A stretch of 64,000 nucleotides of DNA from Steinernema hermaphroditum (GCA_030435675.1 CM059621.1:12214001-12278000), one strand, 5' to 3'; counted from the first letter of the stretch, positions 10,259 to 20,187 are shown. Program-made: numbers and translations. Notes: generated from the letters alone by a model not told the origin.

Positions 10259-10763
10259 GGTTGTAAATGAATTCGAGTCCGAATGTGTTGATTTGAACCA
10301 TCTCCGTTCTTTTATGCTAACTCTGACCTTGTGCCCGGTGTCTCGCCATCCCAGGTATCAATCCAAATGTCGGTGGTGGGTGATAACGGCGCACCTTGAT
10401 CAAAAGGCACTATCACGCGACGCTACCGCTCGTTGTAGTCACGTTCGAAAGGAGAGCCATAAACGGGAAGTAAGATGATGACACTCACGCATCGCAAGCG
10501 CGATCCGCAAAATGTGCCGAAATCTTTTGAATCGATAGATTTATCGGTTTCGAGGAGTGTTGGACATTAATGTTGGAGGGTACAACACGTACCTCTCGAA
10601 AAATGATAACAGAAAATGTGCCGCTGATTCATGCACTCCGTTTTAGATTACACTCCAATATAGGAGTATTTCAGGGTGCTAGAGTCAATGGCTGCCATGT
10701 TTTTATTGTGCTGAGAGCGTTGTAAGGAATGGACATCACTGGAGCACAACTTGAAATGATTGC
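10259..10763. other. Promoter of saposin gene 7 and 3' flank of gene 8
   Basis: There is no gene. The first 130 bp is the gene 7 promoter, homologous to the gene 6 promoter (shared GTCTCGCCATC and the TATA-like box). The rest shows nothing recognisable. Confidence 0.45.
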
Positions 10764-11092
10764 TTAACAGGCTTTGATGTTCTTGATCGATCCCGCTTGA
10801 TCCCGAATATCGTCTTCCAGCATGGGGATCAACGCTTGGCTAAGCGTATTGCATACAATATCTGAATCCAGCCGTTAGGGGATTACAAAACAGCCATCTT
10901 ACGTTCAATGAAATTATCTTTGAAATGCTTCTCACACACCTCCTTTGCGATCTCGTCAATCGAACTATCATCGTTTTCTAGAGCCTCCTGCGCAGATCCA
11001 ACGAAGGCGGTACAGATGCGACATATGAGGCGCTTAGCGTCGAGAGATGGAAGAAGAAAAGCGACAAGAAGAAGACAGAAAATTGGTCTCAT
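10764..11092 (-). CDS. Saposin-B-like secreted protein lacking one conserved Cys, gene 8
   Basis: Exons 10903-11092 and 10764-10861 are joined in phase 1 across a 41-nt intron and encode 95 residues. The signal peptide is MRPIFCLLLVAFLLPSLDA. Saposin Cys are at 24, 27, 53 and 67, and the terminal Cys is at 95. The fifth Cys is missing: the family ending K(V)CKKI..C is SIKNIKAC here. In the family Cys5 pairs with Cys2, so C27 would be unpaired. The ATG at 11092 is preferred over an upstream in-frame ATG at 11128 because it puts the signal at the N-terminus. Genes 8, 9 and 10 form a subgroup with only the second family intron. TGATAA sites at 11163-11168 and 11188-11194 lie 70-100 bp upstream. 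Confidence 0.85.
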
Positions 11093-11162
11093 CGTAAAGA
11101 GTGGTACGGCCTGACCCTGGGTGAACATTGGGTTTAAATTTTTTTTTTATTTTTTCTAAGGA

Positions 11163-11194
11163 TGATAACATATCACTTGTAAAAGCTTGATAAG
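11163..11194. promoter_or_regulatory. GATA-type sites upstream of saposin gene 8
   Basis: TGATAA (11163-11168), TATCAC and TGATAAG (11188-11194) cluster within 32 bp, 71-102 bp upstream of the gene 8 start. Confidence 0.5.
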
Positions 11195-11245
11195 AAGTGA
11201 TGAATATTACGAGGACAGAATTTGATTAAAAATACAAGTAATTAC

Positions 11246-11584
11246 TTAACAAGCTTTGATCTTCTTGCAGACGACTTCAGGCTTTTCTTTGTTGCGGATA
11301 TCCTCTTCCACCTCGGAGATGTAAGCTTCGGCAAGCGCGTTGCATGCAATGCCTGGATGTCGGAGTCAGGAGAGGTAGACACAAGAACACTTACTTTCAA
11401 AGAAGTTGTCCTTGAACAGCCTGTTGCAAACGTCTTTTCCGATCTCGTCAATCGAGTTCTGGTCGTTTTCAATAGCCTCCTCTACGGCTCCAATAAGAAC
11501 GGTGCAGATGGGGCACATGAAGTGGTCGGTGTTGACGAATGGAAGAAGACAACCGACGAGAAGAAGGAGGAAAAGAGGCTTCAT
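11246..11584 (-). CDS. Saposin-B (caenopore/SPP-like) secreted protein, gene 9
   Basis: Exons 11395-11584 and 11246-11352 are joined in phase 1 across a 42-nt intron and encode 98 residues. The signal peptide is MKPLFLLLLVGCLLPFVNT. Cys are at 24, 27, 53, 67, 92 and 98. It is closest to gene 8 (shared SIDEI and FKDNF), but it keeps Cys5 (VVCKKIKAC). An upstream in-frame ATG at 11665 would bury the signal peptide, so 11584 is chosen. A double GATA site (AGATAACTTATCAC, 11665-11678) lies about 80 bp upstream. Confidence 0.92.
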
Positions 11585-11664
11585 CGCAATGGAAAGTACG
11601 GAGTGGCCTTGAGATCGACTTAGTGGGAACCTGTCAGAGTCTAGTCTTCGCTGTACTCTTGTCA

Positions 11665-11678
11665 AGATAACTTATCAC
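11665..11678. promoter_or_regulatory. Paired GATA-type site upstream of saposin gene 9
   Basis: AGATAACTTATCAC places two GATA words on opposite strands almost back to back, 81 bp before the gene 9 start. Confidence 0.5.
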
Positions 11679-11878
11679 TTAAATCGTGATCTAGATGTGA
11701 TGGAGAGTGATGTAATTTGCACTCACGTTTAGTCGCAAATATTGATTGGCTTTTTGATCAGTTCAATACTTAAATTTCAGTACTCTTATCAAATGCCTTT
11801 GAGAGAACGCATATGTGGAACGTTAAAAATTGATGAAATTTACAAATAGACACAGTACATCAAAGAGTTATACTAAAA

Positions 11879-12388
11879 TTACTTTTTCTTTTCGCACATC
11901 TTCAGTTTGAAGCAGACGACTTCGGGTTTCTCCTTGTTCTTGATATCGCGCTCGACGTTATCGATGACACCGCCAACCAGTAACTCACAGCCGAAGCCTA
12001 AAAGTAAGTCTTAGGGTCTTAAATCCTCGAAACACTGCCTACCTCCCAAAGGATTCTTCTTGAAGATGAGCTTGCAAAATCCCTTTCCGATACCTTTCAG
12101 CGCGTTTTGATTCTTTTCGACGGTCTTTTCTATTTCTCCGACCACTTTCTTGCAGAGTGGACATAGATCTGGAGGAGGCTGTGTCGGAGGTGGCTCAGTT
12201 TGTTCCGGCTGATCCGTTTGATCGGTTTGATCCGGTTGATCGGGTCCATCCGTCTGTTCCGGCTCGTCCGTTTGCTCTGGAGGTGGCTCCGTCGCTGGCG
12301 CCTTCGTCCGTGGCGCCTTTGTGCGCCACCTAGCGTCGGCGATGGGAAGGAGGCATCCAACAAGTAGAAGACAGATGAAAAGTTTCAT
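11879..12388 (-). CDS. Saposin-B protein with Pro/Glu/Gln/Thr/Asp repeat linker, gene 10
   Basis: Exons 12043-12388 and 11879-11997 are joined in phase 1 across a 45-nt intron and encode 154 residues. The signal peptide is MKLFICLLLVGCLLPIADA. Residues about 20-73 form a linker with RTKAPRTKAP, then imperfect P/E/Q/T/D repeats such as EQTDGPDQPDQTDQTDQ and PPPTQPPP. The saposin-B domain follows with Cys at 76, 79, 105, 119, 144 and 150 and a basic EKKK tail. No other gene in the array has the linker. It resembles mucin-like or stalk sequences and could be O-glycosylated at Thr. CTTATCA at 12613-12619 is about 225 bp upstream and a TATA-like tract (rc ATATAAAAG) is at 12442-12450. Confidence 0.9.
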
Positions 12389-13423
12389 GTCCGAGAGGAA
12401 GACACTTGGAAAGTGACTGATTGGAATATCTAGGACGTTTGCTTTTATATGATGATGGAACTGTGCACTTATGTTGTGCCAGATCATATTTTGTCACACG
12501 TGAGCTGTAGTCCTGAATGTTTGAGTGAACTAATTGGCCTTTCTCCTCATCTTCTGTATTCGAAATCGATTGGTCAACAAATGTAAGCCCCCAAGGTCAT
12601 ATGAACTTAAGTCTTATCACTGTACCCCATCGAGTACGGCAATTCTTCAGAAACAAGTAGTGGAATTTGGTCTATCCATTTGATCACACATTTTCCGTTT
12701 AAAATGCCACGATTCTATAGCCGGTCACATGCTGAAATTCTGAACCATTTCAAAAATAACACGTGCAACAAAGGAACCAGTGGTGTTGTATTTACATTGA
12801 AAATGTCCCTTTTATGGAGATGAATCTTTACTACCAAAAGGAGCACTTCACTTCTGCTTTTGAACAGAATCGTGGTCTTTCTATGTTTCTTATCCAAGTC
12901 CCCTTTTCCGAAAATGCGTAGAAACGAGCCGACAGATGTTGGAAAAGTTCTCATTACATATGCGAAATTGAACGCACATGCAAAACAATAAATGGAAGTC
13001 ACCACAGAATTCAGATTTGTTTAAAATTGTTCAAAAGCACTCTCCATCTGCATCAGCTGCCCGAGGTAACCTAGCCGGCAGGGTAACAGTTCCAATGGTC
13101 GTAGAATAACTGAGCTTCTAAATCAAAATATTTTTTGGTCCACTTTTTTCCCAACATCATTTTTTATCATCGATATTTAGGGCCACCAATGAAAAAGGCA
13201 GCAGTTAGATACAGCTATGTGAACTCCCATAACTGAATGGGGATCTCCACACTCAAAACAGAAAACCGTTAAAGGGGTGAAGTTGGAATTTATGCCAAGT
13301 AGAGCAGTGTTACTTTATTCATATCAGCGATGCATTAGACCTGCAGTTCCAAATTGTACAGTCGAATTCTTTTAGTCCTGATATGACTACGTCATCTACA
13401 GCAGACACGTCTGTTGGCTAACC
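12389..13423. other. Intergenic between saposin gene 10 and the broken copy
   Basis: I find no supported gene. A 96-codon minus-strand frame at 12715-13005 has some hydrophobic stretches but no motif or splice pattern I recognise, so it is not called. The gene 10 promoter occupies about 12400-12620. Confidence 0.4.
12613..12619. promoter_or_regulatory. GATA-type site upstream of saposin gene 10
   Basis: CTTATCA, about 225 bp upstream of the gene 10 ATG; a TATA-like box lies between at 12442-12450. Confidence 0.4.
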
Positions 13424-13449
13424 ACTTCCAGCCTCTTGAGGCTGGAAGT
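13424..13449. repeat. Perfect 12-bp palindrome next to the saposin pseudogene
   Basis: ACTTCCAGCCTC and GAGGCTGGAAGT are exact inverted repeats separated by TT. On the minus strand this hairpin begins immediately after the premature stop of the pseudogene. It may mark a rearrangement breakpoint; this is inference. Confidence 0.7.
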
Positions 13450-13608
13450 TCACAATTTGTTGGCCTTCTGTTTAATGGACAACTCGTCGTCCTCCAGAGT
13501 CTCTTCGAGTTTGCCGACGAGGGCTTGGCATCCCATGCACATGAATCCGGCCTGAGCGACGACGACGAATCCGACTACGAGAAGAAGGACGTAGAAAAGC
13601 TTCTTGAT
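13450..13608 (-). pseudogene. Broken saposin-B gene (no start, truncated)
   Basis: The minus strand encodes 52 residues that clearly match the first half of the family. There is a signal-like KKLFYVLLLVVGFVVVAQAG, then C-M-G-C for Cys1-Cys2, then KQKANKL. The start ATG is replaced by ATC with an in-frame TGA just before it. The first family intron is absent, so CAG is joined directly to AAGGCCAAC. A TGA stands where Cys3 (TGC) is expected, and the second half is missing. The break points are a mutated start, a nonsense codon and a 3' deletion. It cannot make a folded saposin domain. Confidence 0.85.
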
Positions 13609-13988
13609 TCAAAAAAATATTAACTCTACAACTGACACTACCCGCCAATTTATGACGCTGTCTTCCTGCAGAAAACGTACCGATGCCGCTAAAGAAGATA
13701 AGGGCTAATTCCAATTGTATTTGACGGACTGCTGAGTGTGCGAAATGTCTGAATTCATGTGATAGTTCACCTCAAGAATTCATTAATTTTTGAAAGCGTT
13801 CGAAGGAGCCCCCTATTAAAACCATAGCTTCTACTGAGGAAGACTCAATGCAGTCAAACACTTTCGTTTTCAAACACAAGGGGGACTGTTTTAATGCGTA
13901 TAAACAGCTGATAGGAACATCGATTAATCGACAAGGAAACGGATACTCATTAAATAGTGAATATGTGTGACTTCGACTGACTTCGCCA

Positions 13989-15772
13989 TCAACAGCAGCA
14001 GAGATAGGCCCAACACGAACATCGTTTTTTCGCTGTTTTGGGCTTCTCTGTGAGCATGGCCCTCAAATAGTCAAAATGCAAATCGCCTTCGTTTTTCTGT
14101 GGTGTTATTTCAACCACAGTTTTGCCTCGAGCGTTGAAGAGGTTCTGCCGTGCCTTAGGATATCTCACAAACACGAACAGGGCCACCAGTATCGGGTAGA
14201 ACGACACGATGTTGGAGGCGTCGAGAAATGTGGCCGCGGCTACTTTGTTTGTCTTATCACCGAACTGAAAGTCAAAAATGTCGTTTTGTCTTTTGATTTT
14301 TGAGTGCTTACGCGGTCGTACACCATCAGTGTCACGCTATTTGACGTGAACACAAAGAAGTGCATCCAGACCGCGGGTACGAGGAGGCTCATGGCGTTGA
14401 CGTTCTCTGCGATCTGATAACGCGCCGATAGAGAGACGAAGAAAGCGGAGCGGGACTGAAGTCGGCGACGTCGCTTATTGATGAACAGGAGAGCGTGAAA
14501 GGTGACTATGGAGACTAGTTCGATCGCGGTGCCGATATACACAATGAGCTGAAAGGCAAGAAACAATATAGCGTCTCCAAAGCTTTTTGGGATTTCTTAT
14601 CTTTCCTTTAATTTTCGACGAAGGTCTCCCAGAAGGTCCCATGCGTTTTTAAGTGTTTAAAACCTAATAATAGCTCCTACATCATAAGTCGAAACAGACC
14701 AGAAAAGAATGACTTCATCTTTTCGTCCTTCGATCTCTAAGGCAATTTTTAACATCCTCCCTTGTTTCATACAACATTACATCGCTAATGATCCAAGCAG
14801 TTTCAAGAAAAAACTATCTGTCATAGTGGTAAGTCATGTAAAGTTAGGATTTAGGCTTTAGGCGAGCCGCAGGTGATATTTACTTTTTTTGGAACGAGCT
14901 TAAGATCCAGACTTGGCTTAGGCTCTATAGAATTAAAGCGAGCCCAAATGATGAACCCATGAACAATTGGAACTTTGAATTGTCAGGATACATGCTCGAA
15001 ACTACCATAATCAGTGCTACTTTGATGGTAAAAATGAGTTCAATTTGGACTACCTTTTCTACATCAGTCTGTTCTTCTTACCTTGAACTTCCACGCCGCC
15101 CCTTCTGTCCTCACGTTAAACGTCGCCACATAACTCGTCCAGTCGATGTCAACAGCGATAAACGCATAGAACAAACCGACAACAACAATAAACTAAAGAA
15201 TTATGCGCTTGAACTATAGTCGTTCCAACCATTTACCTGTCCAAATCCTAGTAATGCCACCAAAAGCGTTATTTTTCTCCGTTCATACTGCTGCATAACA
15301 CTGGCAAACGTTCTCTCGATTGATACACAAGCAAGCGTTAAGATTTCCCCATAAATTCCAAGTACGGCTATTTGGCGGAAATTGAAGACATAGGCCGTTG
15401 GCAGTAAATAGTCACATGGGTCGTTGTGGATTGCGGACAACCTAAATCCATCTTGCTCCGCTGCATCATATCGGAAAGATACCTGATTAGATTGGCCAAA
15501 TGCACGGCTGCAAAGCCAGTGCTTTGCAAGAGACAGTAGAATAGGTGAACTCCTAGGATAACTCGCAAATTTCGATGGAGGGGAAAGACAGTGCTCTGAA
15601 TCAAACGGATCAAACACTCGAAACAGTCATGGTCAAGTCTTGCCTGCATCTTCAATATCAGAAGAACACTGATGCTGCTGGTCACACATAGTGATATGTG
15701 GTAGCAGAGTAATAACTTGTAGAAGGAACTTGATGCTAGTAGTTGAGCTTGAAGACAGACCGAGGCATTCAT
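13989..15772 (-). CDS. Seven-transmembrane chemoreceptor, Sra superfamily (Srab/Sra-like), receptor A
   Basis: Six exons (15644-15772, 15483-15595, 15237-15441, 15082-15192, 14312-14548, 13989-14264) encode 356 residues. Family marks are NDPCDYLLP before TM3, VSIERTFAS with MQQYE at the TM3/loop-2 border, SARYQIAEN before TM6, and a Cys-rich tail ending AYLCCC. It is paralogous to receptor B throughout, with identical total length and exon order. Intron 1 (15596-15643, 48 nt) begins GC rather than GT. It has no stop and keeps frame, so it could be misread as coding, but receptor B has a normal intron here. The ATG at 15772 follows the acceptor-like ATCAG. In nematodes such receptors act in chemosensory cilia. 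Intron 4 (533 nt) holds a fragment of repeat R4. Confidence 0.88.
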
Positions 15773-16403
15773 CTGATGAATAAAGGGCTCTAATCTGACG
15801 GGATATTACGTTTTCGAACAACTCTAGCGCGCATCGTTGGATACGATTCTCGAAGATTCATAAACACCCATGCGGTGAACTCAGAAAATAGGCATTTTCC
15901 GCGATGGAAAAAAAAACAAGAAGGTCACATTGACTACAGCGTAAAATGAAAAACACGAAGAGTCGTTTCGATTTCTCCCCCGCAATGTGGATGTTCTCTA
16001 CGCGACCCGGCCCATTTGCACCTCCACCTAGCGCAAAAGATTCGAACGACGTCTAGACGACATAGTCGTTAAATCGAATTAAGCGTCTCGAGCAGCTCGA
16101 CGCTACCTTTTTAATTAAGAAGCGACAAACATGACAGCCGTTCCTTAATTATACTGGTTGAACTGGCACTAACCATAGTGTTTGTATTGCATTTTGAATG
16201 CGTTTTTGATATCGATCCCCTTATCGTCATAGAAAATTCATGAAAAAGATGAAATTCGAGAATGTGAAAGAGAAATAGCTACCGTATAAGCCGTTCAAAT
16301 GGCAATAGAGAAAAGCATCTGCTGCACTCTTTTACGTCGTCGGCCATTGCGTCCGATCTATTTAAAGAAGGCTAATAAGCAACAAGAATGGTTCTATTAG
16401 CGA

Positions 16404-16882
16404 GCAGCGGCCAAAAGTTCTTTTGGGCGGCCAAAAGTCTAAGTGTCTAGAGATGTCTGAGAAAAAGGCTAGGTGAACTTTGTAACATACGGTAAGCCAC
16501 CAAAACTACAGGACTCGCACTTCGGGCTCGCTGAAAATCCATAGGATGAGTTTAAGCCGGAGCCTAAACCAGCGCGAAAAACGATGAGGAGCGCTCAGAA
16601 AACGTTGGATTCGCGTTCCACATGGGTTCTTACGAATATGCCCAGATACCTGAGGTCGTGTGCGAGCGAAGCGAGCACCATATTCACTTTGCGTGCGGCC
16701 TAACTTCCAGGCTTGGCTTAGGCTCCGGCTTAGGACTATGCCTATGGATTTAAAGCGAGCCCGAAGGGCGAGCCCTGTTGCCGTAATGGCTTCGGCAAAC
16801 CCCGGCTTTCTCCAGACATGCCTACACAGCTAGACTTTTGGCCGTTATTCCGAGTTTTTGCCGCAATTTTGACTTTTGGCCG
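16404..16882. mobile_element. Foldback element built on repeat R4
   Basis: The two halves are imperfect inverted copies. The outer arms are AGCGGCCAAAAGT...GTCTAAGTGTCTAGAGA...GTCTGAG on the left and the complementary CAGACAT...CTAGACTTTTGGCCG...GACTTTTGGCCGCT on the right. Inside them lie inverted copies of R4 (16511-16575 and 16709-16776), with GGGCTCGCTGAAAATCCATA against TATGGATTTAAAGCGAGCCC. No transposase is present and I could not define a target-site duplication. Confidence 0.65.
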
Positions 16883-16931
16883 CTATTTGCTAATAGAGCC
16901 ACAAGAATTCCTGAACCTGCCGAAACAGGAG

Positions 16932-17165
16932 AGTGAGCCACACAAGCAGTTGAGATGGTAGCGCTATACTTCCACCATATCTCTGGGGACGCAAGGCTTT
17001 GCGTTTCTTTACAGTTTTGTGCCGTTTTTAGCGTATTTTTTAGCTTTGAAGTTTTTTCGACAACTTTAGTCATTTGCATGAGCACCAATCTTGCCGCCCG
17101 CAGGGCTACGGGCTAATTGGCTTTTAGTACCTGGAGGGTGCGAATTCGCGCGCAGCCGGGTTTAT
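16932..17165 (+). repeat. Dispersed repeat R1, copy 2
   Basis: It matches 402-693 in the same orientation from the GAGTGAGCCACACA block to GAATTCGCGCGCAGCCGGG then TTTAT. It is shorter in the T-rich middle. It directly follows the foldback element. Confidence 0.7.
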
Positions 17166-17710
17166 TTGAATGATTGTGGTGATGCATAGCTCCAGTACAA
17201 CATGTATATGCTAATGTTATTCGGATTCTTATTATTCGTAGAATCCAGAGATTTCGACAAAAGAAATATTCGATAGAACGAAATGCAATTTAGGAACAGC
17301 CTTCAATTAACCGATTAGGAACACGATTAACTTGTATTCATATTCACAATATTTGATGCCAAACTTACTCAGAATAAATATAGGGAAACAGGCAGGCATG
17401 AAACTGATCTAATTGGCCAAACGCCAAGCCGAGCGGAAGCATGTTAAAACAACAACCGTTAGGACACCCTAGGAGCTATTCTGAACTCCATAACAGTGTG
17501 AACGAATTCATGATAACGCACAATCGTCAAACGTTGCAACGCCCCACTCATGGTAATCTATCGTGTTGGGTAATAGTTTCTTGCGCTTTGGTTTTCTAAG
17601 AATACAATTTTTTTAAAACAACAATAACAAGAAAGTCACCAACAATGTATTTACCTTTGTTGTCCACTACTTGCTCTCACCGCTCAGGCCGAGTCCTTAT
17701 CTAGAGAAAT

Positions 17711-18046
17711 CTATATGAAGTCTTTGAACCAAGCATCAAGTGCTTCGTAGTTTTCAAATGAAACACACCTAATATCATTTGAGTGAAGCAGGTGATAGTG
17801 CATTAGTGCTAAGTTCTAGAGAGACTACGGTGGATGGTGAAAAATAAAAATACTCCGTTCAGCTATTGGAGTGCGGCCTTGACGACTTTTGCAAGTTTCC
17901 GGGTCGCGCTGTCATGCAGTAGGACCTTCATTATTCGGCTTTCTCTGCTGAATTGTGTGGTTTACACGGTGCAGTTGGCCAATGTGCAGGTGTCGGTCGG
18001 CCGGATTGCTGATATCCAGCTGAAAATTCTTAACGCACTACTGTAG
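17711..18046 (-). pseudogene. Decayed mariner (Mos1-type) transposase C-terminal fragment
   Basis: The minus strand reads, with stops and frameshifts, through the signature of a DD34D mariner transposase. LLHDSATRKLAKVVKAAL corresponds to the LLHDNARPHVA motif around the second catalytic Asp. YHLLHSND, with FENYEALDAWF before a stop at 17711, matches the usual YHLF...F..Y......WF end. The SPDL block with the third Asp is ruined and the N-terminal half is missing. No flanking inverted repeats were recognised. Confidence 0.75.
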
Positions 18047-18633
18047 AGCAGACACAGCTCTTTCAAACGATATCGTTTTATTGGGACCGTACGATGAGAA
18101 TAATGAACATACATAATGTACATGTATATCGTGAAAGTTTAGTCTCCGGACATAACTGTAACCCTCAATGATCGCATAGGTAACTGTAAATTCTGTGCAT
18201 TTGGCATAGAACTTCCTTCGGCATCTGGCAGTTCACAAGTCATACTCGGCAGGGACAAGCAGCTGCTCCAACTAATTCACCATTTATGGACATTCATGGC
18301 AGATTCGTGGTGATGGAAAAACATTTCCATATTAATGTGCGCTTTGTTATCGAAAACAAAAAGAAATATTCATGGTTACGATATGCAATTAAGGAACAAC
18401 AGTAAATGACTAACGATATTTGGTGCTGTTTGCAGGAAGAGAGGCTCGATAGGAGTAAAGCCCAACCGGCGAAGGAGTTAAACCGCAACCGAAAAGCCAT
18501 GAAGAGCCATTTTGAAATGTCATGGTCATTCTTCATTTTCAAATCAGATACACTCACAGTTTTGAACTGATTATCCTTCTGGATAACGCGTTGTTGCACA
18601 CGGTTGCAGCGCCCGTGTTTATTCACAGACGGT

Positions 18634-20187
18634 CTAGCAACAACACAGATATTTCAAAGAAGAGTATCTTCCCTTCCCCTTCGGCTTCTCCATGATGAAC
18701 GTGTTCAAATACGCAAAGTGAACGTCTCCCTCGTTTTTCTGTGGCTGCACCGTCAGAGCAGGATCTGCTACTTTTCTGAACAGATTGTGCCGCGCCTTGG
18801 AATACTTGGCAAACATGAAGATGGCCACGAAGATCGGATAGAACGATATTATGTTTGTTGCGTCGGTAAATGTGGACGTTGCTACTTTATCTTTCTCATC
18901 GCTCAACTGAAATTTAGAATGTTATATAGCCCACTTTGGACGTTGATAACCTGGTCGTAAAACATTAGAGCCGTGCCCGTGGCGCTAACCACCAAAAAGT
19001 GCATCCATATGGCCGGCAGCAGGAGATTCATCGCGTTCACGTTCTCTGTGATTTGGAATCGCGCCGAGAGGCAAGCGAACTGCTGTGCGTTGCACCGAAG
19101 TCGGTCACGTCGCTTCTTGTTGATGTAAAGGATCACGTGAAATGCAACGATGGAGCCGATCTCGAGTATGGTGCCAAAGTACACGATCAGCTAGAAAGAG
19201 CTCAGAGTTAAAAAGGGCACAATTCGAGGAGTCGAGAGCCCGATCTTTTCGGATACAAAAAAATATTGGCCTTGTCTGATCCAACAAAAAGGAATTGTTT
19301 TTGTCAACTTTGTGTTATTTCTTGGTGTTTGGTAAAGGTCACAAGACCCTGTAATTCCTTGTTGATACAGGTCTCGCACAGACCATCCACTCGTAATTAT
19401 ATCAGAGGGCAATAATGGTGCAAAGTCTTGCAGTGTTCCCAAAAATTTGCGATAACCATATTTTTTTGCAGCCTATCATCCCCTTCATCTACCTTAAACT
19501 TCCAAGCGCCGCTTTCTGTCCTCACATTGAACGCTGCCACGAAGCTGTTCCAGTCGACGTCGACAGCGAGGAAAACGTAAAAGAGTCCGATGACAAGAAG
19601 AAACTGTAATCCGCTGAATTGCATGCAGAACAAGGCACTCTGTTACCTGTCCCACACATAAAAGAGTCAGAAAAAGGGACATTTTCCTTTTCTCGTACTG
19701 CTCCAAAAGGCTGGCGCACGTGCGTTCGACTGAAATGCACGCCAGCGACACTATCTCTCCGTAAATGCCTATAACGGGCACTTCGCGGAAATTGAATACA
19801 TAAGCGGTGGGCAAAAGATAGTCGCACGGATTATCGTGGTTTCGGTTCAATCTGAAACCATGTGGCATACATAAGATGACCGTAAGCGATAGGCAAGTAC
19901 CTAATCAAGTCAGCCACATGAACGGCAACGTAGCCTGAGCTTTGCAAGAAGCAGTAGAATAGATGTATTCCTAGGATTATTTTGACGTTTCGATGAAACG
20001 GGAATACATTCTTCTAAACTCGATTAAACAGTCCAACTTCCTAGAACGTCAAGGGCACCTGCATCTTCACGATGAGCACGATGCTCGTGCTGCTGATGGT
20101 GCATACTAGAATGTGGTAGTAGCTGAGATATCTGTATGGAGAACTGAAGGCGAATTGCTGAGCTTGAATGCAGTTGGCGTCGTTCAT
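18634..20187 (-). CDS. Seven-transmembrane chemoreceptor, Sra superfamily (Srab/Sra-like), receptor B
   Basis: Six exons (20059-20187, 19901-20013, 19647-19851, 19493-19603, 18951-19190, 18634-18906) encode 356 residues with no stop. Motifs are DNPCDYLLP, ISVERTCAS...LEQYEKR, SARFQITEN and a C-terminal KYLCCC. Introns are 45, 49, 43, 302 and 44 nt, all GT-AG. The first exon (MNDANCIQAQ...IVKMQ) and second exon (KNVFPFHRN) set the boundaries used to recognise the hidden intron in receptor A. The ATG follows TTTAG directly, as in a trans-spliced or internal acceptor. It is the closest paralog of receptor A, so the two arose by tandem duplication. The ligand is unknown. Confidence 0.9.

Larger units (their letters stand above)
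15773..18633. other. Repeat-rich spacer between receptors A and B
   Basis: No intact gene is seen. It holds a foldback element (16404-16882), a second copy of repeat R1 (16932-17165) and a decayed mariner transposase fragment (17711-18046), each listed separately. The remaining sequence, 15840-16400, 17170-17700 and 18050-18630, is AT-rich with nothing recognised. Confidence 0.6.

Noticed and set aside
12181..12300. Microsatellite-like GGTTGATCC/CTGTTCCGG repeats
   Set aside because: They are the coding DNA of the P/Q/T/D linker in saposin gene 10.
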